A stretch of DNA of 64,000 bases. It comes from Kribbella monticola (lineage in GTDB: Bacteria; Actinomycetota; Actinomycetes; Propionibacteriales; Kribbellaceae). A program made the translations under genes and the position numbers. The stretch covers positions 98,452 to 162,451 of the forward strand of contig NZ_QFXK01000036.1 in the NCBI RefSeq assembly GCF_003261635.1. Reading direction: 5' to 3'. Below, piece after piece: positions 1 through 9,106 of this stretch. Under the pieces are notes generated by a model. The model searched no databases, was not told the DNA's origin, and saw only the letters and a program-made list of their open reading frames with translations. Numbering within the stretch: the first letter of the stretch is position 1; the number at the start of each line of letters is the position of its first letter.

Positions 1-561
1 CAGCCGTACTGGATGAACGAGGGCAACATCTTCGATCTCGTCATCGACAAGTACATGCGCAAGACCGCCAAGATCGTCACCGTCGACGGCGCCACCGGAC
101 TGACCGTGTTCAACGTGTTCGCCTACGGCTTCCACGACGGCCTGGTCGTGAACGACGGCCAGGTGGACGCGTTCAACCTCGGTACCGACAACCTCGGCGA
201 CGGCGGTTACACCGTCAAGGTGACCAAGGGCGACGTCGAGGTGACCAACCTCGCCCGCTACAACGGCGCCACCAGCACCGGCCCGGTCATCCTGCACAAC
301 GTCATGGTGATCAACGTGGTCCAGAAGGCCATCTCGGTGGCCGCCTCCCCCACCACCGCGGGCACGGTCACCATCGCGGGCAACGAGTCCGAGCCGGGCA
401 GGTACGAGGTCGGCGCGCAGGTGACCGTGACGGCGACGCCAACATCGGATAGCGTTTTCCAGAACTGGACCGTGAGCGGCGAGATCGTGGCCACCACCGC
501 GCAGTACACGTTCACCGTCGGCACGGACCAGACTCTGACCGCGAACTTCAGCCCGGGCTGA
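1..561 (+). CDS. C-terminal part of a secreted beta-helix polysaccharide-active protein (partial)
   Basis: The frame is open from the first base, so this is the 3' end of a longer gene; the ATG at 13 is probably internal. The first ~95 residues have the short-strand, Asn/Gly-rich pattern of a right-handed beta-helix (pectate lyase or GH55-like fold), with phrases such as VTNLARYNG and VILHNVMVINV. Residues ~105-182 form a compact beta domain (SVAASPTTAGTVT...FQNWTVSG...LTANFSPG) like the divergent InlB B-repeat or Bacterial repeat domain common at the ends of secreted enzymes. The catalytic part lies outside the window, so the substrate cannot be read. The neighbouring sugar-acid genes make a pectin or uronan substrate plausible, which is inference. 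Confidence 0.6.
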   Translation, partial: QPYWMNEGNIFDLVIDKYMRKTAKIVTVDGATGLTVFNVFAYGFHDGLVVNDGQVDAFNLGTDNLGDGGYTVKVTKGDVEVTNLARYNGATSTGPVILHNVMVINVVQKAISVAASPTTAGTVTIAGNESEPGRYEVGAQVTVTATPTSDSVFQNWTVSGEIVATTAQYTFTVGTDQTLTANFSPG

Positions 562-583
562 GAGCCCGGGACGAAAGGGCGAG

Positions 584-1678
584 ATGTCTGACTCGACGAA
601 CACCCACCAGGTCGCGATCGTGGGCTGCGGCATCATCGGCCGCACCCACGCCGACACCGTCGCCGCCCGGCCGGACGCCGAAGTGACCGCGCTGATCGAC
701 GGCGACCCGGCCGCCCGGCAGGCACTGGCCACCCGGCTCAAAGAGGCCGGCCAGCCGGAGCCGAAGGTGTACGACGACCTCGCGGCGGCGCTGGCCGGAT
801 CGGACATCTCGCTCGTCGCAATCTGTACGCCGAGCGGCACCCACGCCGCGATCGCGGAGCAGGCGCTCAACGCGAAACTGCACGTCGTGATCGAGAAGCC
901 GCTCGACGTCGACCTGATCCGGGCCCGCCGCCTCGGCGCGGCGGCCACCCGCGCAGCGAACCACGGCGTCATCTCCTCGGTCATCAGCCAGCACCGCTTC
1001 GACCCAGGGAGCGCTCTCGTCGCCGAGGCCATCCGGGCCGGCCGGTTCGGGACGATGACGTCCGCGGTCGCCTCCGTCGCCTGGTGGCGAAGCGACGAGT
1101 ACTACGCGTCCGCCGGCTGGCGTGGCACCTGGGCGCAGGACGGCGGTGGCGCGCTGATGAACCAAGGTGTCCACACCGTCGACCTGCTGCTGTGGTTCAT
1201 GGGCCGGCCGGTGAACATCCAGGCTCAGGCGATTCGCGCGGCCCATCACGCGATCGAAGTCGAGGACACCGTGGTCGCCACGCTCACCTTCGAGTCCGGG
1301 GCCGTCGCCACCCTGCACGCGACCACGGCCGCGTTCCCCGGCGGCCGGACTCGCGTCTCGGTGCACGGAACCGAGGGCGGCGCCGAGATCGAGGACGACG
1401 TACTGCGTCGCTTCAACGTCGACGGCAGGCCCGACGACGTGGCGGTCGACGCGGAACCGCCGGGTGGCCACGTCGCGCAGTACGAGGACATTTTCGATGC
1501 CATCGGCAACGGTAAGCAGCCGGGCATCACAGTTCACGACGCCATCGACGCACTGGCCGCGGTACGCGCGGTCTACGTCGCCTCCACGCTGCAGCGGCCG
1601 GTCAAGTTCGCGGACGTCCTCGAAGGCCGCTACGACGATGTGGAGGTCAGCCGAGGCATCGGCCTACCGCCCCGGTGA
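584..1678 (+). CDS. Gfo/Idh/MocA family NAD(P)-dependent oxidoreductase
   Basis: A 364-residue protein with an N-terminal Rossmann fold (AIVGCGIIG, residues 11-19) and the family signature EKPLDVD near residue 105. The C-terminal alpha/beta domain is typical of inositol or glucose-fructose dehydrogenases, and the length is normal for the family. Such enzymes oxidise or reduce sugars and polyols in the cytoplasm; the exact substrate is not visible. It starts 22 bases after the preceding gene with a purine-rich AAAGGG upstream of the ATG, so the two are probably co-transcribed. Its last 15 bases overlap the end of the convergent acetyltransferase gene. Context suggests use on a sugar released by the upstream secreted enzyme. 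Confidence 0.85.
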   Translation: MSDSTNTHQVAIVGCGIIGRTHADTVAARPDAEVTALIDGDPAARQALATRLKEAGQPEPKVYDDLAAALAGSDISLVAICTPSGTHAAIAEQALNAKLHVVIEKPLDVDLIRARRLGAAATRAANHGVISSVISQHRFDPGSALVAEAIRAGRFGTMTSAVASVAWWRSDEYYASAGWRGTWAQDGGGALMNQGVHTVDLLLWFMGRPVNIQAQAIRAAHHAIEVEDTVVATLTFESGAVATLHATTAAFPGGRTRVSVHGTEGGAEIEDDVLRRFNVDGRPDDVAVDAEPPGGHVAQYEDIFDAIGNGKQPGITVHDAIDALAAVRAVYVASTLQRPVKFADVLEGRYDDVEVSRGIGLPPR

Positions 1679-2227
1679 CGCCTCGCCGGGCTCGCGCTTG
1701 TTGAGAATGCGCTGGTAGAGGTTGTGGTCGCGCCAGGCGCCGTTGATGTGCAGGTACTCCGGGGCGAGCCCGAACTGCGTGAACCCGTTCTTCTGCAGGA
1801 CGCGCTGCGAGGCCTCGTTGTCGACGAGCGTGCTGGCCGCGATCCGGTGCAGCAGCAACTCGGTGTCGGCGAGCTCGCAGACGGCAGCGACCCCGGCTGA
1901 CGCCAGACCACGACCGACCTCCGCGGCGTCCACCCAGTAGCCGAGATCGGCATTGCGCCACGCACCACGCACGATGTTCGACAGCGTCATCGTGCCGATC
2001 ACCCGGTCCTCGGTGGCCAGCACCCACGGCACCACCAGATCGTTGTCGAGCAACTCCTGAATCCGGGCGGCCTGGAAGGCCGGCTCGTACCACTCCGGCT
2101 TCCGGGCCGGCTCCCACGGGCGTAGTTGCTCACGGCACCTGTACTGCGCGGCGCAGAAGGACTCGGCATCGGACGGTCGCACCAGCCGGAGTTCGACGTC
2201 GGCGGTGAGTTGGCGGGTCAGGTTCAT
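1664..2227 (-). CDS. GNAT family N-acetyltransferase (RimJ/RimL type)
   Basis: The 187-residue product fits the ribosomal-protein-type GNAT family. An N-terminal ELRLVRPSDAESF strand-helix is followed by WVLATEDRVIGTMTLSNI and the acetyl-CoA binding region LGYWVDAAEVGRGLASAGV, then LLHRIAASTLVDNEASQRVLQKNGF near the C-terminus, all diagnostic of RimJ-like enzymes. It probably transfers an acetyl group from acetyl-CoA to a protein N-terminus or small amine in the cytoplasm. The start ATG overlaps the stop of the ROK regulator gene (ATGA), so the two are translationally coupled. The 3' end overlaps the convergent oxidoreductase gene by 15 bases. The acceptor is unknown. Confidence 0.85.
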   Translation of the reverse strand: MNLTRQLTADVELRLVRPSDAESFCAAQYRCREQLRPWEPARKPEWYEPAFQAARIQELLDNDLVVPWVLATEDRVIGTMTLSNIVRGAWRNADLGYWVDAAEVGRGLASAGVAAVCELADTELLLHRIAASTLVDNEASQRVLQKNGFTQFGLAPEYLHINGAWRDHNLYQRILNKREPGEASPGR

Positions 2228-3498
2228 TTGGGCAGCCTACGAGCCTGGCTCGAACCGCCGACGCGGGGTGTGAACGCGTCGTGGAAGATGGTCGAGGCGG
2301 CCCCCACCGCGGCCGCGTCGGCCTGCAGCATCGACTCCTCCACCGCGACCGTCCGGGTGCCTTTCGCGATCGGGTGCGAATTCACCGCCCGGTCGATCTC
2401 GGAAACGAAGACGCCCGCGATGTCCTTCTCGAACGCCGGCCCGCCCAGAACGATCAGATCGATATCGAGCAGATCGACCAGGCCGACCGCACCCTGCGCA
2501 ATCACGGAGGCGACCCGGGTGACCGCCTTTTCGGCCGCCTCGTCGCCGGCCGCGGCCGCTTTGCAAACCGCCTTGTACCGTTTCGCCTCGTCGGTGGCGT
2601 GCGGATCCGTTTCGACGTAGCCGAATCCCTGCGCGATCACCGGCAACGAGGCGGTCGGGTTGCATTCGGCCAGCATCCGCGGGCCGTCCAGCGGATCCCA
2701 TTCGCCCATTTTCAGCGCGCACAACTGACCGAACTCACCGGCGTTCGCGGTCAGGCCGCGGTAGATCGAGCCGTTCAGGATCAGCCCACTGCCGACCCCG
2801 GTGCCGAGATAGAGGTAGGCGAAGTCGCGCGCCCGGGCCGACCGGCCGATCCAGCGTTCGCCGATCGCCGCCGCCGTACCGTCCTTCTCCACCAGGACCG
2901 GGTGGTTCAGCTTCTGCTGGAGCAGCTGACGGATCTTCAGGCCGCGCCAGGCCGGCTGCAGCGGCAGGTCCAGCAAGGTGCCGTCGGCATTGATCGGGCC
3001 GGGCACCGCGACCCCGACGCCGAGCATCGAAGCGGGGTCGACCTGGCTGATGCTCAGCGCGGCGGTGACCGTGGCCGCGGCCAGATCGACCAGCCTGCCC
3101 GCGTCCAGGTCGGCGGCCAGATCGACGGTCTCGCGCCGGACGATCGTGCCGTCGAGGTCGACGACGGCGACCGTCAGCAACTCCGGGTCGATGTGGATGC
3201 CGACCGCATGGGCCGCGTTCGAGCGCAACCGCACCGGAGTACGGGGTTTGCCGAGTCGCTCGGCGCGTTCCTGGGCCTCTTCGACCAGCAGGCCCTGCTG
3301 CAGGAGGATGCGCAGGATCCGCGACACCGACTGCTGGGTCAGGCCGGTCCGGCGGGAGATCTCGGTACGGCTGATGATGCCGGCCAGCCGGATCGTCTCG
3401 ATGATCACAGCCTCGTTGAAGGAGCCCAGGTCGTACTGGTTCGCGCCGGATCGGGTCTGCTCTTCGAGCGCCACCGCGTCACTGTCGGACGTGACCAT
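2224..3498 (-). CDS. ROK family transcriptional repressor
   Basis: A 424-residue ROK regulator. Residues ~30-75 hold a MarR-like winged helix (IISRTEISRRTGLTQQSVSRILRIL), and residues ~95-400 the ROK sugar-binding fold with VGIHIDPELLTVAVVDLDG, VEKDGTAAAIGERW and YLGTGVGSGLI. The CxCGxxGC zinc motif of ROK kinases and of NagC/Mlc is not present: the matching stretch reads GEFGQLCALKMGEWDPLDG. It is therefore probably a non-catalytic sensor. A strong AGGAGGT ribosome site (plus-strand acctcct at 3504-3510) fixes the start. It lies downstream of the sugar-uptake operon on the same strand and is the obvious candidate to control it. Confidence 0.88.
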   Translation of the reverse strand: MVTSDSDAVALEEQTRSGANQYDLGSFNEAVIIETIRLAGIISRTEISRRTGLTQQSVSRILRILLQQGLLVEEAQERAERLGKPRTPVRLRSNAAHAVGIHIDPELLTVAVVDLDGTIVRRETVDLAADLDAGRLVDLAAATVTAALSISQVDPASMLGVGVAVPGPINADGTLLDLPLQPAWRGLKIRQLLQQKLNHPVLVEKDGTAAAIGERWIGRSARARDFAYLYLGTGVGSGLILNGSIYRGLTANAGEFGQLCALKMGEWDPLDGPRMLAECNPTASLPVIAQGFGYVETDPHATDEAKRYKAVCKAAAAGDEAAEKAVTRVASVIAQGAVGLVDLLDIDLIVLGGPAFEKDIAGVFVSEIDRAVNSHPIAKGTRTVAVEESMLQADAAAVGAASTIFHDAFTPRVGGSSQARRLPK

Positions 3499-3624
3499 CG
3501 CCTACCTCCTGTCCTTGCCTTGCCCGCTCATATTTCACCCCGGTCCGAGCTAGCCGCGATCGTACCCCGCAGCGTTGGCCGGTCCCGAGGTCTACGACGT
3601 TCGCGGCCGCTCTTTCCAGCTACT

Positions 3625-4890
3625 TCACGGCGCTTCCAGCGCTCCGTCGATGCGCCGGACTCCAGCCGCCCACTCGTCGTGGCCGGACAGTTGCGCGGGA
3701 TAACGGGCCGCCGCCTCCAGATCGATGTCGATCCCCCAGCCCGGCACGTCGTTCGGCGTCAACCAGCCATCGACGATCCGGAGCGTGCCGGGGAAGACCT
3801 CGTGCGTCGCCTCGTTGTAGAGGTGGCCCTCTTGGATGCCGAAGGCAACGGAACTGACGTCGAGGGCAACGTTGGCGGCGGCACCGATCGGCGAGGTGTC
3901 CCCCGGCCCGTGCCACGCCGTACGGACTCCGCACAGTTCGGCGAGGTCGGCGATCTTGCGAGCCGGAGTGAGTCCGCCGAGGTCGGAGACGTGTGAGCGG
4001 ATGAAGTCGACGCCGCCGTCGCGGACCAGCCGCACGGCGTCACCCATCGAGGTGGTCAGCTCGCCGACGGCCAATGGCACCGGGGAAGCGGCGCGGACTT
4101 CGGGCAGCCGGTCCCAGTGTTCGGGCGGCAGCACGTCCTCGAGGAAGAACAGCCGGTACGGCTCGAGCGACCGGGCCAGCAGCACGGCCTCCTTCGGTGT
4201 CAGCCGCGAGTGCACGTCGTGCAGCAACTCGATGTTGTCCGGGAGCGACTCACGAGCCGCGGCGAACAGGTCGGGCGTCGTACGGAGGTAGTCGCGTGCC
4301 GACCAGCCGTTGCGGTACGGCGCTCCCGGGTACAGCGTGGCGAGCTGAGGCGCGCCGTACCCGCCGCCGCCCGGCGTCGACACCTGCAGGCGGATGTGGC
4401 GCCAGCCCTGTGCGACGAACTCCTTCGCCTGCTCGAGCGTCTCCTCGATGGTGATCCCACCGGCGTGGATGTAGGTGTCGGCAGCAGCCCGGACCTTGCC
4501 GCCGAGCAGTTCGTACACCGGCATCCCGGCGCGCTTACCGGCGATGTCCCACAGCGCCTGGTCGATCCCGGAGATCGCGTTGTTCGTCACCGGGCCACCA
4601 CGCCAGTAGCCGGAGAAGCCGGCCAGCCGGATCAGATCACCGATGTCGCCCGGGTACCGGCCGATCAGCAAGCGGGCCAGGTGCTCGTCGACGAACGCCT
4701 GCACCGCCTTCCAGCGTTGGGTGAACGTCGCGCAGCCCAGACCGTAGAGCCCTGGCTCGGTGGTGTCGATCTTCACCACCACCAGCGGAATCCCCTGCGG
4801 TGCGGTCACGATCGCCCGCACGGAGCGGATTCGGATCTCGTCGCGGACCGGCCAGGGCTGGGCGAAGGTTGCGGGCGTCTCCTGCAGCAT
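3625..4890 (-). CDS. Enolase-superfamily acid-sugar dehydratase, ManD/RspA-like
   Basis: A 421-residue member of the mandelate racemase/enolase superfamily. It has the capping domain (residues ~18-130, with NNAISGIDQALWDIAGKRAGMPVYELLGG) and a C-terminal barrel. Residues matching the mannonate dehydratase subgroup are visible: Arg and Tyr in HIRLQV...GGYG, Asp and His in HDVHSRLTP, Glu in FLEDVLPPE, Glu in LAVGELT, and His in WHGPGDTSP. Magnesium-dependent loss of water from a sugar acid such as mannonate, gluconate or an aldarate is expected, giving a 2-keto-3-deoxy acid. The start ATG shares a base with the stop of the upstream oxidoreductase gene (TGATG). It is the last gene of the transport operon. 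Exact substrate is inferred only at class level. Confidence 0.85.
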   Translation of the reverse strand: MLQETPATFAQPWPVRDEIRIRSVRAIVTAPQGIPLVVVKIDTTEPGLYGLGCATFTQRWKAVQAFVDEHLARLLIGRYPGDIGDLIRLAGFSGYWRGGPVTNNAISGIDQALWDIAGKRAGMPVYELLGGKVRAAADTYIHAGGITIEETLEQAKEFVAQGWRHIRLQVSTPGGGGYGAPQLATLYPGAPYRNGWSARDYLRTTPDLFAAARESLPDNIELLHDVHSRLTPKEAVLLARSLEPYRLFFLEDVLPPEHWDRLPEVRAASPVPLAVGELTTSMGDAVRLVRDGGVDFIRSHVSDLGGLTPARKIADLAELCGVRTAWHGPGDTSPIGAAANVALDVSSVAFGIQEGHLYNEATHEVFPGTLRIVDGWLTPNDVPGWGIDIDLEAAARYPAQLSGHDEWAAGVRRIDGALEAP

Positions 4891-5768
4891 CAGATCTCCA
4901 GTCGATCGGTGGGAAGGTCGAGCTCGTACCGCGCCTGGAACCCGAGCACGGTCCGCACGGCGGTCAGGTCGATCGGCACCTCACGCCCGATGAACCGCCG
5001 CAGCCGCGGTACATCCGGCGCGAAGGCGTCCAGCAACGCCTCGGTCTCGTACGGCGCGTTGGTGGTCGGTGCGGCCACGAAGAACTTGTGCGCCCCGGAC
5101 AACGGCGCCGTCAGCCCGAGTTCGATCGCGTACGCCGCGTCGCGGGTGTCCAGATACGACCAGCCCTCCCGTACGGCGAACGCCGGGTCCTCCCGGACGT
5201 GCTCAGCCTGCTGCGTGAGCACGTCGGCCGAGTTCACGTGCGGGAAGCGGAACGCCACCACGTCGATCCCCCAGTGCCGCCAGGCCATCCGGGCGGTGTT
5301 CTCGTCGTTCTGCTTGGACAGCGAGTACCAGTCACCGACGTCCATCGGGATGTTCTCGTCCAGCGGGTAGTACGCCGGCAGCGGCCCGTGCGGGTTCATC
5401 GGTACGCCGTACGCGTTGATGCTGCTGGCGATCACCGCCCGCTTGATCCCGAGCGCGCCGGCCTGCGCGAGGACGTTGAAGGTGGAGATCACGTTGCCGG
5501 TGTACACGTCGTACGGCGTACCGGCGTCGCGGTGCGCCAACGCGGCCAGGTGCACCACGAACTCCACGTCCGCCAGCGCCTCCGCCACGTCGTCCTCCGA
5601 CCGGGTGTCACCGATGACCACCCGATCAGCCTTCAACGACGAGTCCTCGACAATCGTCAACGCGGTCACCAGCGCACCGAGATCGGCCAGGTGGCCGGTG
5701 GTCACCGAACCGATCCGCCCCGCCGCTCCGGTGACCAGCACCCGCCGCCCCGCTAGAGATGAACTCAC
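4890..5768 (-). CDS. NAD(P)-dependent sugar epimerase/dehydrogenase, uronate-dehydrogenase-like SDR
   Basis: The protein starts at a GTG (5768) that overlaps the stop of the permease gene by four bases (GTGA). That coupling chooses it over longer in-frame extensions. The 292-residue extended SDR has the nucleotide motif TGAAGRIGS (residues ~13-21), a VVHLAALAH segment, and an active-site serine/YxxxK region (ASSINAYGVP ... DWYSLSKQ, around residue 140). Size and motifs resemble uronate dehydrogenases and UDP-sugar epimerases. Located between uptake genes and a sugar-acid dehydratase, oxidation of an imported uronate or aldose to its lactone is a reasonable guess, but epimerisation cannot be excluded. 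Confidence 0.8.
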   Translation of the reverse strand: MSSSLAGRRVLVTGAAGRIGSVTTGHLADLGALVTALTIVEDSSLKADRVVIGDTRSEDDVAEALADVEFVVHLAALAHRDAGTPYDVYTGNVISTFNVLAQAGALGIKRAVIASSINAYGVPMNPHGPLPAYYPLDENIPMDVGDWYSLSKQNDENTARMAWRHWGIDVVAFRFPHVNSADVLTQQAEHVREDPAFAVREGWSYLDTRDAAYAIELGLTAPLSGAHKFFVAAPTTNAPYETEALLDAFAPDVPRLRRFIGREVPIDLTAVRTVLGFQARYELDLPTDRLEI

Positions 5769-6655
5769 TCTTTGATCCCTCCTGACATTCCTACCCCGCG
5801 CAGGAACTGCTTCTGGAATATCAAGAAGAGCACCACCGGGATCAGGACCGCCAGGAATAATGCGCTCATCTGCAGGGAGAGGTCGGTGGTTTTGGCCACT
5901 CTGGGGAGGGCGACCGAGATCGGCTGGAGCTTCGGGTCGGGCAGGACCAGCAGCGGCCAGAGGTAGTCCTTCCAGGAGCCGATGACCGTGAGCAGGGCGA
6001 CGACGCCGATGATCGGCTTGGACATCGGCACGATCAGGGCGGTGAAGAGGCGGAGGTTGCTCGCGCCGTCGATGCGCGCCGCCTCGATCAGCTCGCGCGG
6101 GATCGCGTCGAAGTACCGTTTCATCACCAGGATGTTGAACGCCCCGGCCGCCTGTGGGAGCCAGACCGCCCAGAAGGTGTTCTGCAGGTTCCAGCCGAAC
6201 ACGGGCATCTTGAGGATGGTCAGGTAGAGCGGCACCAGTGAGATCACGCCGGGCAGGAACAGCGTGGCCAGCACGGCGCCGGTGATCAACGGGCCCCACC
6301 TCGGTCGCAGCACGCTGAGCACGAAGGCGCCCGTCGTACAGACGAACAGTGTCGACAGGAGCGAGCCGATCGCGATGATCGCGGTGTTGCCGAGGTACGA
6401 GCCGATCTGCACCTGGGTCCACGCGTCCGGCACGTTGTGCCACTGGATGCCGCTCGGCCACAGCTCCATCGGACCACGGATGATGTCCTGACTGGTCGAC
6501 AACCCCGACTTCACCAGCCAGAGCAGCGGCCCGACCCCCGCGATCACGACTCCGATGAACAGCAACACCTGGATGACGGGCAGCCCGTACTGGACCAGCG
6601 GCCGGCGCCGGTCCATGGCCGAGATGATGCCGCGCTCCTGCGCTTCCGCGGTCAT
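5765..6655 (-). CDS. Carbohydrate ABC transporter permease (MalG type)
   Basis: This 296-residue inner-membrane protein has about six hydrophobic segments and the cytoplasmic EAA loop ELIEAARIDGASNLRLF that contacts the ATPase. The ATG at 6655 overlaps the stop of the upstream permease gene (ATGA), which selects it over upstream in-frame codons. The C-terminus QKQFLRGVGMSGGIKE is typical of MalG-like permeases. With the partner permease and lipoprotein it forms a CUT1-type importer for oligosaccharides or sugar derivatives. No cognate ATPase gene lies in the operon; in many actinobacteria one shared ATPase (MsiK) serves several such importers. Confidence 0.93.
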   Translation of the reverse strand: MTAEAQERGIISAMDRRRPLVQYGLPVIQVLLFIGVVIAGVGPLLWLVKSGLSTSQDIIRGPMELWPSGIQWHNVPDAWTQVQIGSYLGNTAIIAIGSLLSTLFVCTTGAFVLSVLRPRWGPLITGAVLATLFLPGVISLVPLYLTILKMPVFGWNLQNTFWAVWLPQAAGAFNILVMKRYFDAIPRELIEAARIDGASNLRLFTALIVPMSKPIIGVVALLTVIGSWKDYLWPLLVLPDPKLQPISVALPRVAKTTDLSLQMSALFLAVLIPVVLFLIFQKQFLRGVGMSGGIKE

Positions 6656-7590
6656 GTCGTACTCCAACGTCTGGTCAGGAAGTGATAGACGACCGACAGC
6701 AGGCACAGCACCAGCGCCAGCAGCACGCTGAGAGCGGTGGCCGCACCGAAGTCGCCGTTGATGAAGGCGTACCGGTAGATCAGCAGCAGGATCGTCGTGG
6801 TCGCGTTGTCCGGGCCGCCACCGGTGAACAGGAACGGCTCGGTGAACACCTGGAACGTGCCGATCAGCTGCAGCAGCATCATGATCAGGATGATTCCGCG
6901 GATCTGCGGGATCGTGACGTGCCAGACCCGCCGCCAGATCCCGGCCCCGTCCAGCTCGGCCGCCTCGTACAACTCGTTCCGTACGCCGGTGAGCGCGGCC
7001 AGGTAGATGATCGAGGTGGCGCCCGCGCCGGCCCAGGTTGCCTCCAGCACGATCGCCGGCATCGCCAGGTGCGGCGAGTTCAGCCACGCGTACGGTCCGA
7101 GTCCGAACCAGCCGAGGATCGCGTTGAAGACCCCGGAACCGGGATCGTAGAAGTACTTCCACAACAAGATCGCGACCACCGGCGGTACGACGGCCGGTAG
7201 GTAGGAGATCACGTTGTAGAGCCAGCCGGTCTTGCGCAACTCGCTGATGAACACCGCCAGGAACAGCGGCACCGGGAAACCGAACACGAGCGCGAGCAAC
7301 GCGAAGTACAGGGTGTTGATCGTTGCTTGCGGCAACTGTGGGTCGGTCAGCACGTAGCTGAAGTTGGCCATCCCGACCCACTCCGGCGTGGTGACCAGGT
7401 TGTTCTTCTGGAACGAGAGCACCAGGCCGCGCACGATCGGGCCCCAGGAGAAGTACAGGAAGGTCAGCACCAGCGGCAGCGCGAAGACGATCGCGCTGAG
7501 ACCGCCGGAGCGCAGCCAGTTGGCCGGGCTCCGGCGGGACTTCTCGGTCTCGCCGGTGGTGATGGTGGCGGATCTTGTCAGCAGAGCCAT
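6652..7590 (-). CDS. Carbohydrate ABC transporter permease (MalF type)
   Basis: A 312-residue permease with six predicted membrane spans, beginning near LSAIVFALPLVLTFLYF, and the conserved EAA loop ELYEAAELDGAGIWRRVWHVTIP. The N-terminal ~25 residues are polar and cytoplasmic. It begins 5 bases after the binding-protein stop and its own stop overlaps the next permease start, so binding protein, MalF-type and MalG-type subunits form one transcript. It forms half of the transmembrane channel of a CUT1 importer. Confidence 0.93.
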   Translation of the reverse strand: MALLTRSATITTGETEKSRRSPANWLRSGGLSAIVFALPLVLTFLYFSWGPIVRGLVLSFQKNNLVTTPEWVGMANFSYVLTDPQLPQATINTLYFALLALVFGFPVPLFLAVFISELRKTGWLYNVISYLPAVVPPVVAILLWKYFYDPGSGVFNAILGWFGLGPYAWLNSPHLAMPAIVLEATWAGAGATSIIYLAALTGVRNELYEAAELDGAGIWRRVWHVTIPQIRGIILIMMLLQLIGTFQVFTEPFLFTGGGPDNATTTILLLIYRYAFINGDFGAATALSVLLALVLCLLSVVYHFLTRRWSTT

Positions 7591-7595
7591 GACGG

Positions 7596-8975
7596 CTACC
7601 GGCCCAGGCGGGCGTCGATCTTCGCAGCGGCGTCGGTGAGTAACTTGTCGATGTCCGCGTCCTTCTTCGTCAGCACCTGCTGCACCACCGGGTCGAGCAG
7701 GGCGTAGACCTCCTGCCCCTTGTTCGACGGCTCCGGCAGCAGCTTGAGCGTCTTGGTCGACCCGATGTAGCCCTTGAACTGCTCCACCGGCACGTTGTTG
7801 TAAGGCTCACGCCACTTGTTGTACTGGTCGTAGGTCTCCTGGCTCAGCGGGGTGACCCCAGGCCGGCCGACGAACCCCTTGTCGGCGATCGCGTTCTTGG
7901 CATCCTGTACGGCGAGCGCCTGGCTGGTGTACTTGTCGAACTCCTGCGACTTGATCCACTTCAGCGCGGCGACGATCTCGTTCTTGCTCGACTTCGGGTT
8001 GATCATCTTGATCGAGCCGCCGGTCAGCGTGCCGTACGGGCCACCGTCCTGCGGCAGCGCGCCCTCACCGAAGTCGGCCGGCTTCATCCCGAAGTTCTTC
8101 ACGCACATGTCGTAGGCATCGGGCGCCTGCATGATCATGCCGATCTTGCCGGCGGCGAAGTCCTGCCGGGCCTCCTCCTGGTTGTAGAGGAAGTTGGTGC
8201 CCATCGTGTTGTCGGTCCAGCGCATGTCCTTCAGCAACTGCAGCGCCTTCTTGGCCGGCGCGTCGTTGAAGGTGCTCTTCTTCCCGTCGTCGCTCTGGAC
8301 CGTGCCGCCCATGCTGTACGTCATGGTGGTGAGCATCCAGCCGCCGGTGTTGTCCTTGGTCAGCTGCGCGTAGCCGGCCTTACCGGTCTTCTCGGTGATC
8401 TGCTTGGCGTACTGCCGGACCTCGTCCCAGCTCGTCGGCGGCTTGTCCGGGTCGAGCCCGGCCTGCTTGAACAGCGCCCGGTTGTACGCGAGCCCGACCG
8501 AGAAGGCCTCGAACGGTACGCCGTAGATCCGGCCCTTGTCGTCCTGGACCAGCTTCAGCGTCTCCGGGTTCAGGTCCTTGGTCAGGTCGACCAGCTTCAG
8601 CTCGTCGGTGATGTCGGGGAGCTGCTTGTTCGGGATCATGTTCAGCGGCTCGGTGAAGCTGATGCTCATCACCGTCGGGAGCGAGCCACCTGCCACCTGA
8701 GCCTGGAAGGTCTGCGCGTCCCACGACGTCTCGGTCGACTTCACCGTGATGTTCGGGTGCTCGGCCATGAACTTCTGCACGTTCCGGTCGAACGCGGCCA
8801 CATCAGCCGGCTTGTCCGGCTTCGGCCGGTTCCCGACCGTGATCGTCACCGGCGCGTTCTCGTCGATCTCTCCAGCACTGTTCGCCGCCGGAGTACTGCC
8901 GTCCGCACAGGCCGCCACCGTCAGCAGCAGCGCCACCGACGTCAGGGCTACGGCACACCTAGCCGTTCTCTTCAT
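7596..8975 (-). CDS. Extracellular sugar-binding lipoprotein of the ABC importer
   Basis: A 459-residue solute-binding protein. Residues 1-23 are a lipoprotein signal: two positive residues, a hydrophobic core and the lipobox VAAC. The mature part follows the family 1 substrate-binding fold, with PVTITVGNRPKP at the start, FMAEHPNITVKSTETSWDAQTF and an internal YGVPFEAFSVGLAYNRALFKQAGLD segment. It captures sugar outside the membrane and delivers it to the two permeases downstream. A GAGGAG ribosome site precedes the ATG. It is the first gene of the five-gene operon, so the operon promoter must lie in 8976-9106. An imperfect palindrome sits there, about 85 bases upstream of the start. Confidence 0.93.
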   Translation of the reverse strand: MKRTARCAVALTSVALLLTVAACADGSTPAANSAGEIDENAPVTITVGNRPKPDKPADVAAFDRNVQKFMAEHPNITVKSTETSWDAQTFQAQVAGGSLPTVMSISFTEPLNMIPNKQLPDITDELKLVDLTKDLNPETLKLVQDDKGRIYGVPFEAFSVGLAYNRALFKQAGLDPDKPPTSWDEVRQYAKQITEKTGKAGYAQLTKDNTGGWMLTTMTYSMGGTVQSDDGKKSTFNDAPAKKALQLLKDMRWTDNTMGTNFLYNQEEARQDFAAGKIGMIMQAPDAYDMCVKNFGMKPADFGEGALPQDGGPYGTLTGGSIKMINPKSSKNEIVAALKWIKSQEFDKYTSQALAVQDAKNAIADKGFVGRPGVTPLSQETYDQYNKWREPYNNVPVEQFKGYIGSTKTLKLLPEPSNKGQEVYALLDPVVQQVLTKKDADIDKLLTDAAAKIDARLGR

Positions 8976-9058
8976 CGGAACTCCTCGAATCTCCGCCGAT
9001 CACCCCGCCACCGGGTGGTTCGGGGTGTGGTCCGGGCCACATCAGCTCAATTCCGAGT

Positions 9059-9081
9059 AAGTTAAACCAAGCGTGTTACTT
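9059..9081. promoter_or_regulatory. Imperfect inverted repeat, candidate ROK operator
   Basis: The arms AAGTTAAAC (9059-9067) and GTGTTACTT (9073-9081) are inverted copies matching at 7 of 9 positions, separated by CAAGC. The region is AT-rich compared with its surroundings and lies upstream of the sugar-binding-protein gene, where an operator is expected. ROK repressors commonly bind AT-rich palindromes. Assignment to the nearby ROK protein is inference. Confidence 0.4.
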
Positions 9082-9106
9082 TATCAATGCCGGGCCAGCG
9101 CTCGTT

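Noticed and set aside
2281..3996. 571-residue frame opposite the ROK and dehydratase genes
   Set aside because: Arg/Asp-rich composition typical of a GC-bias shadow; the ROK and ManD genes have strong motifs.
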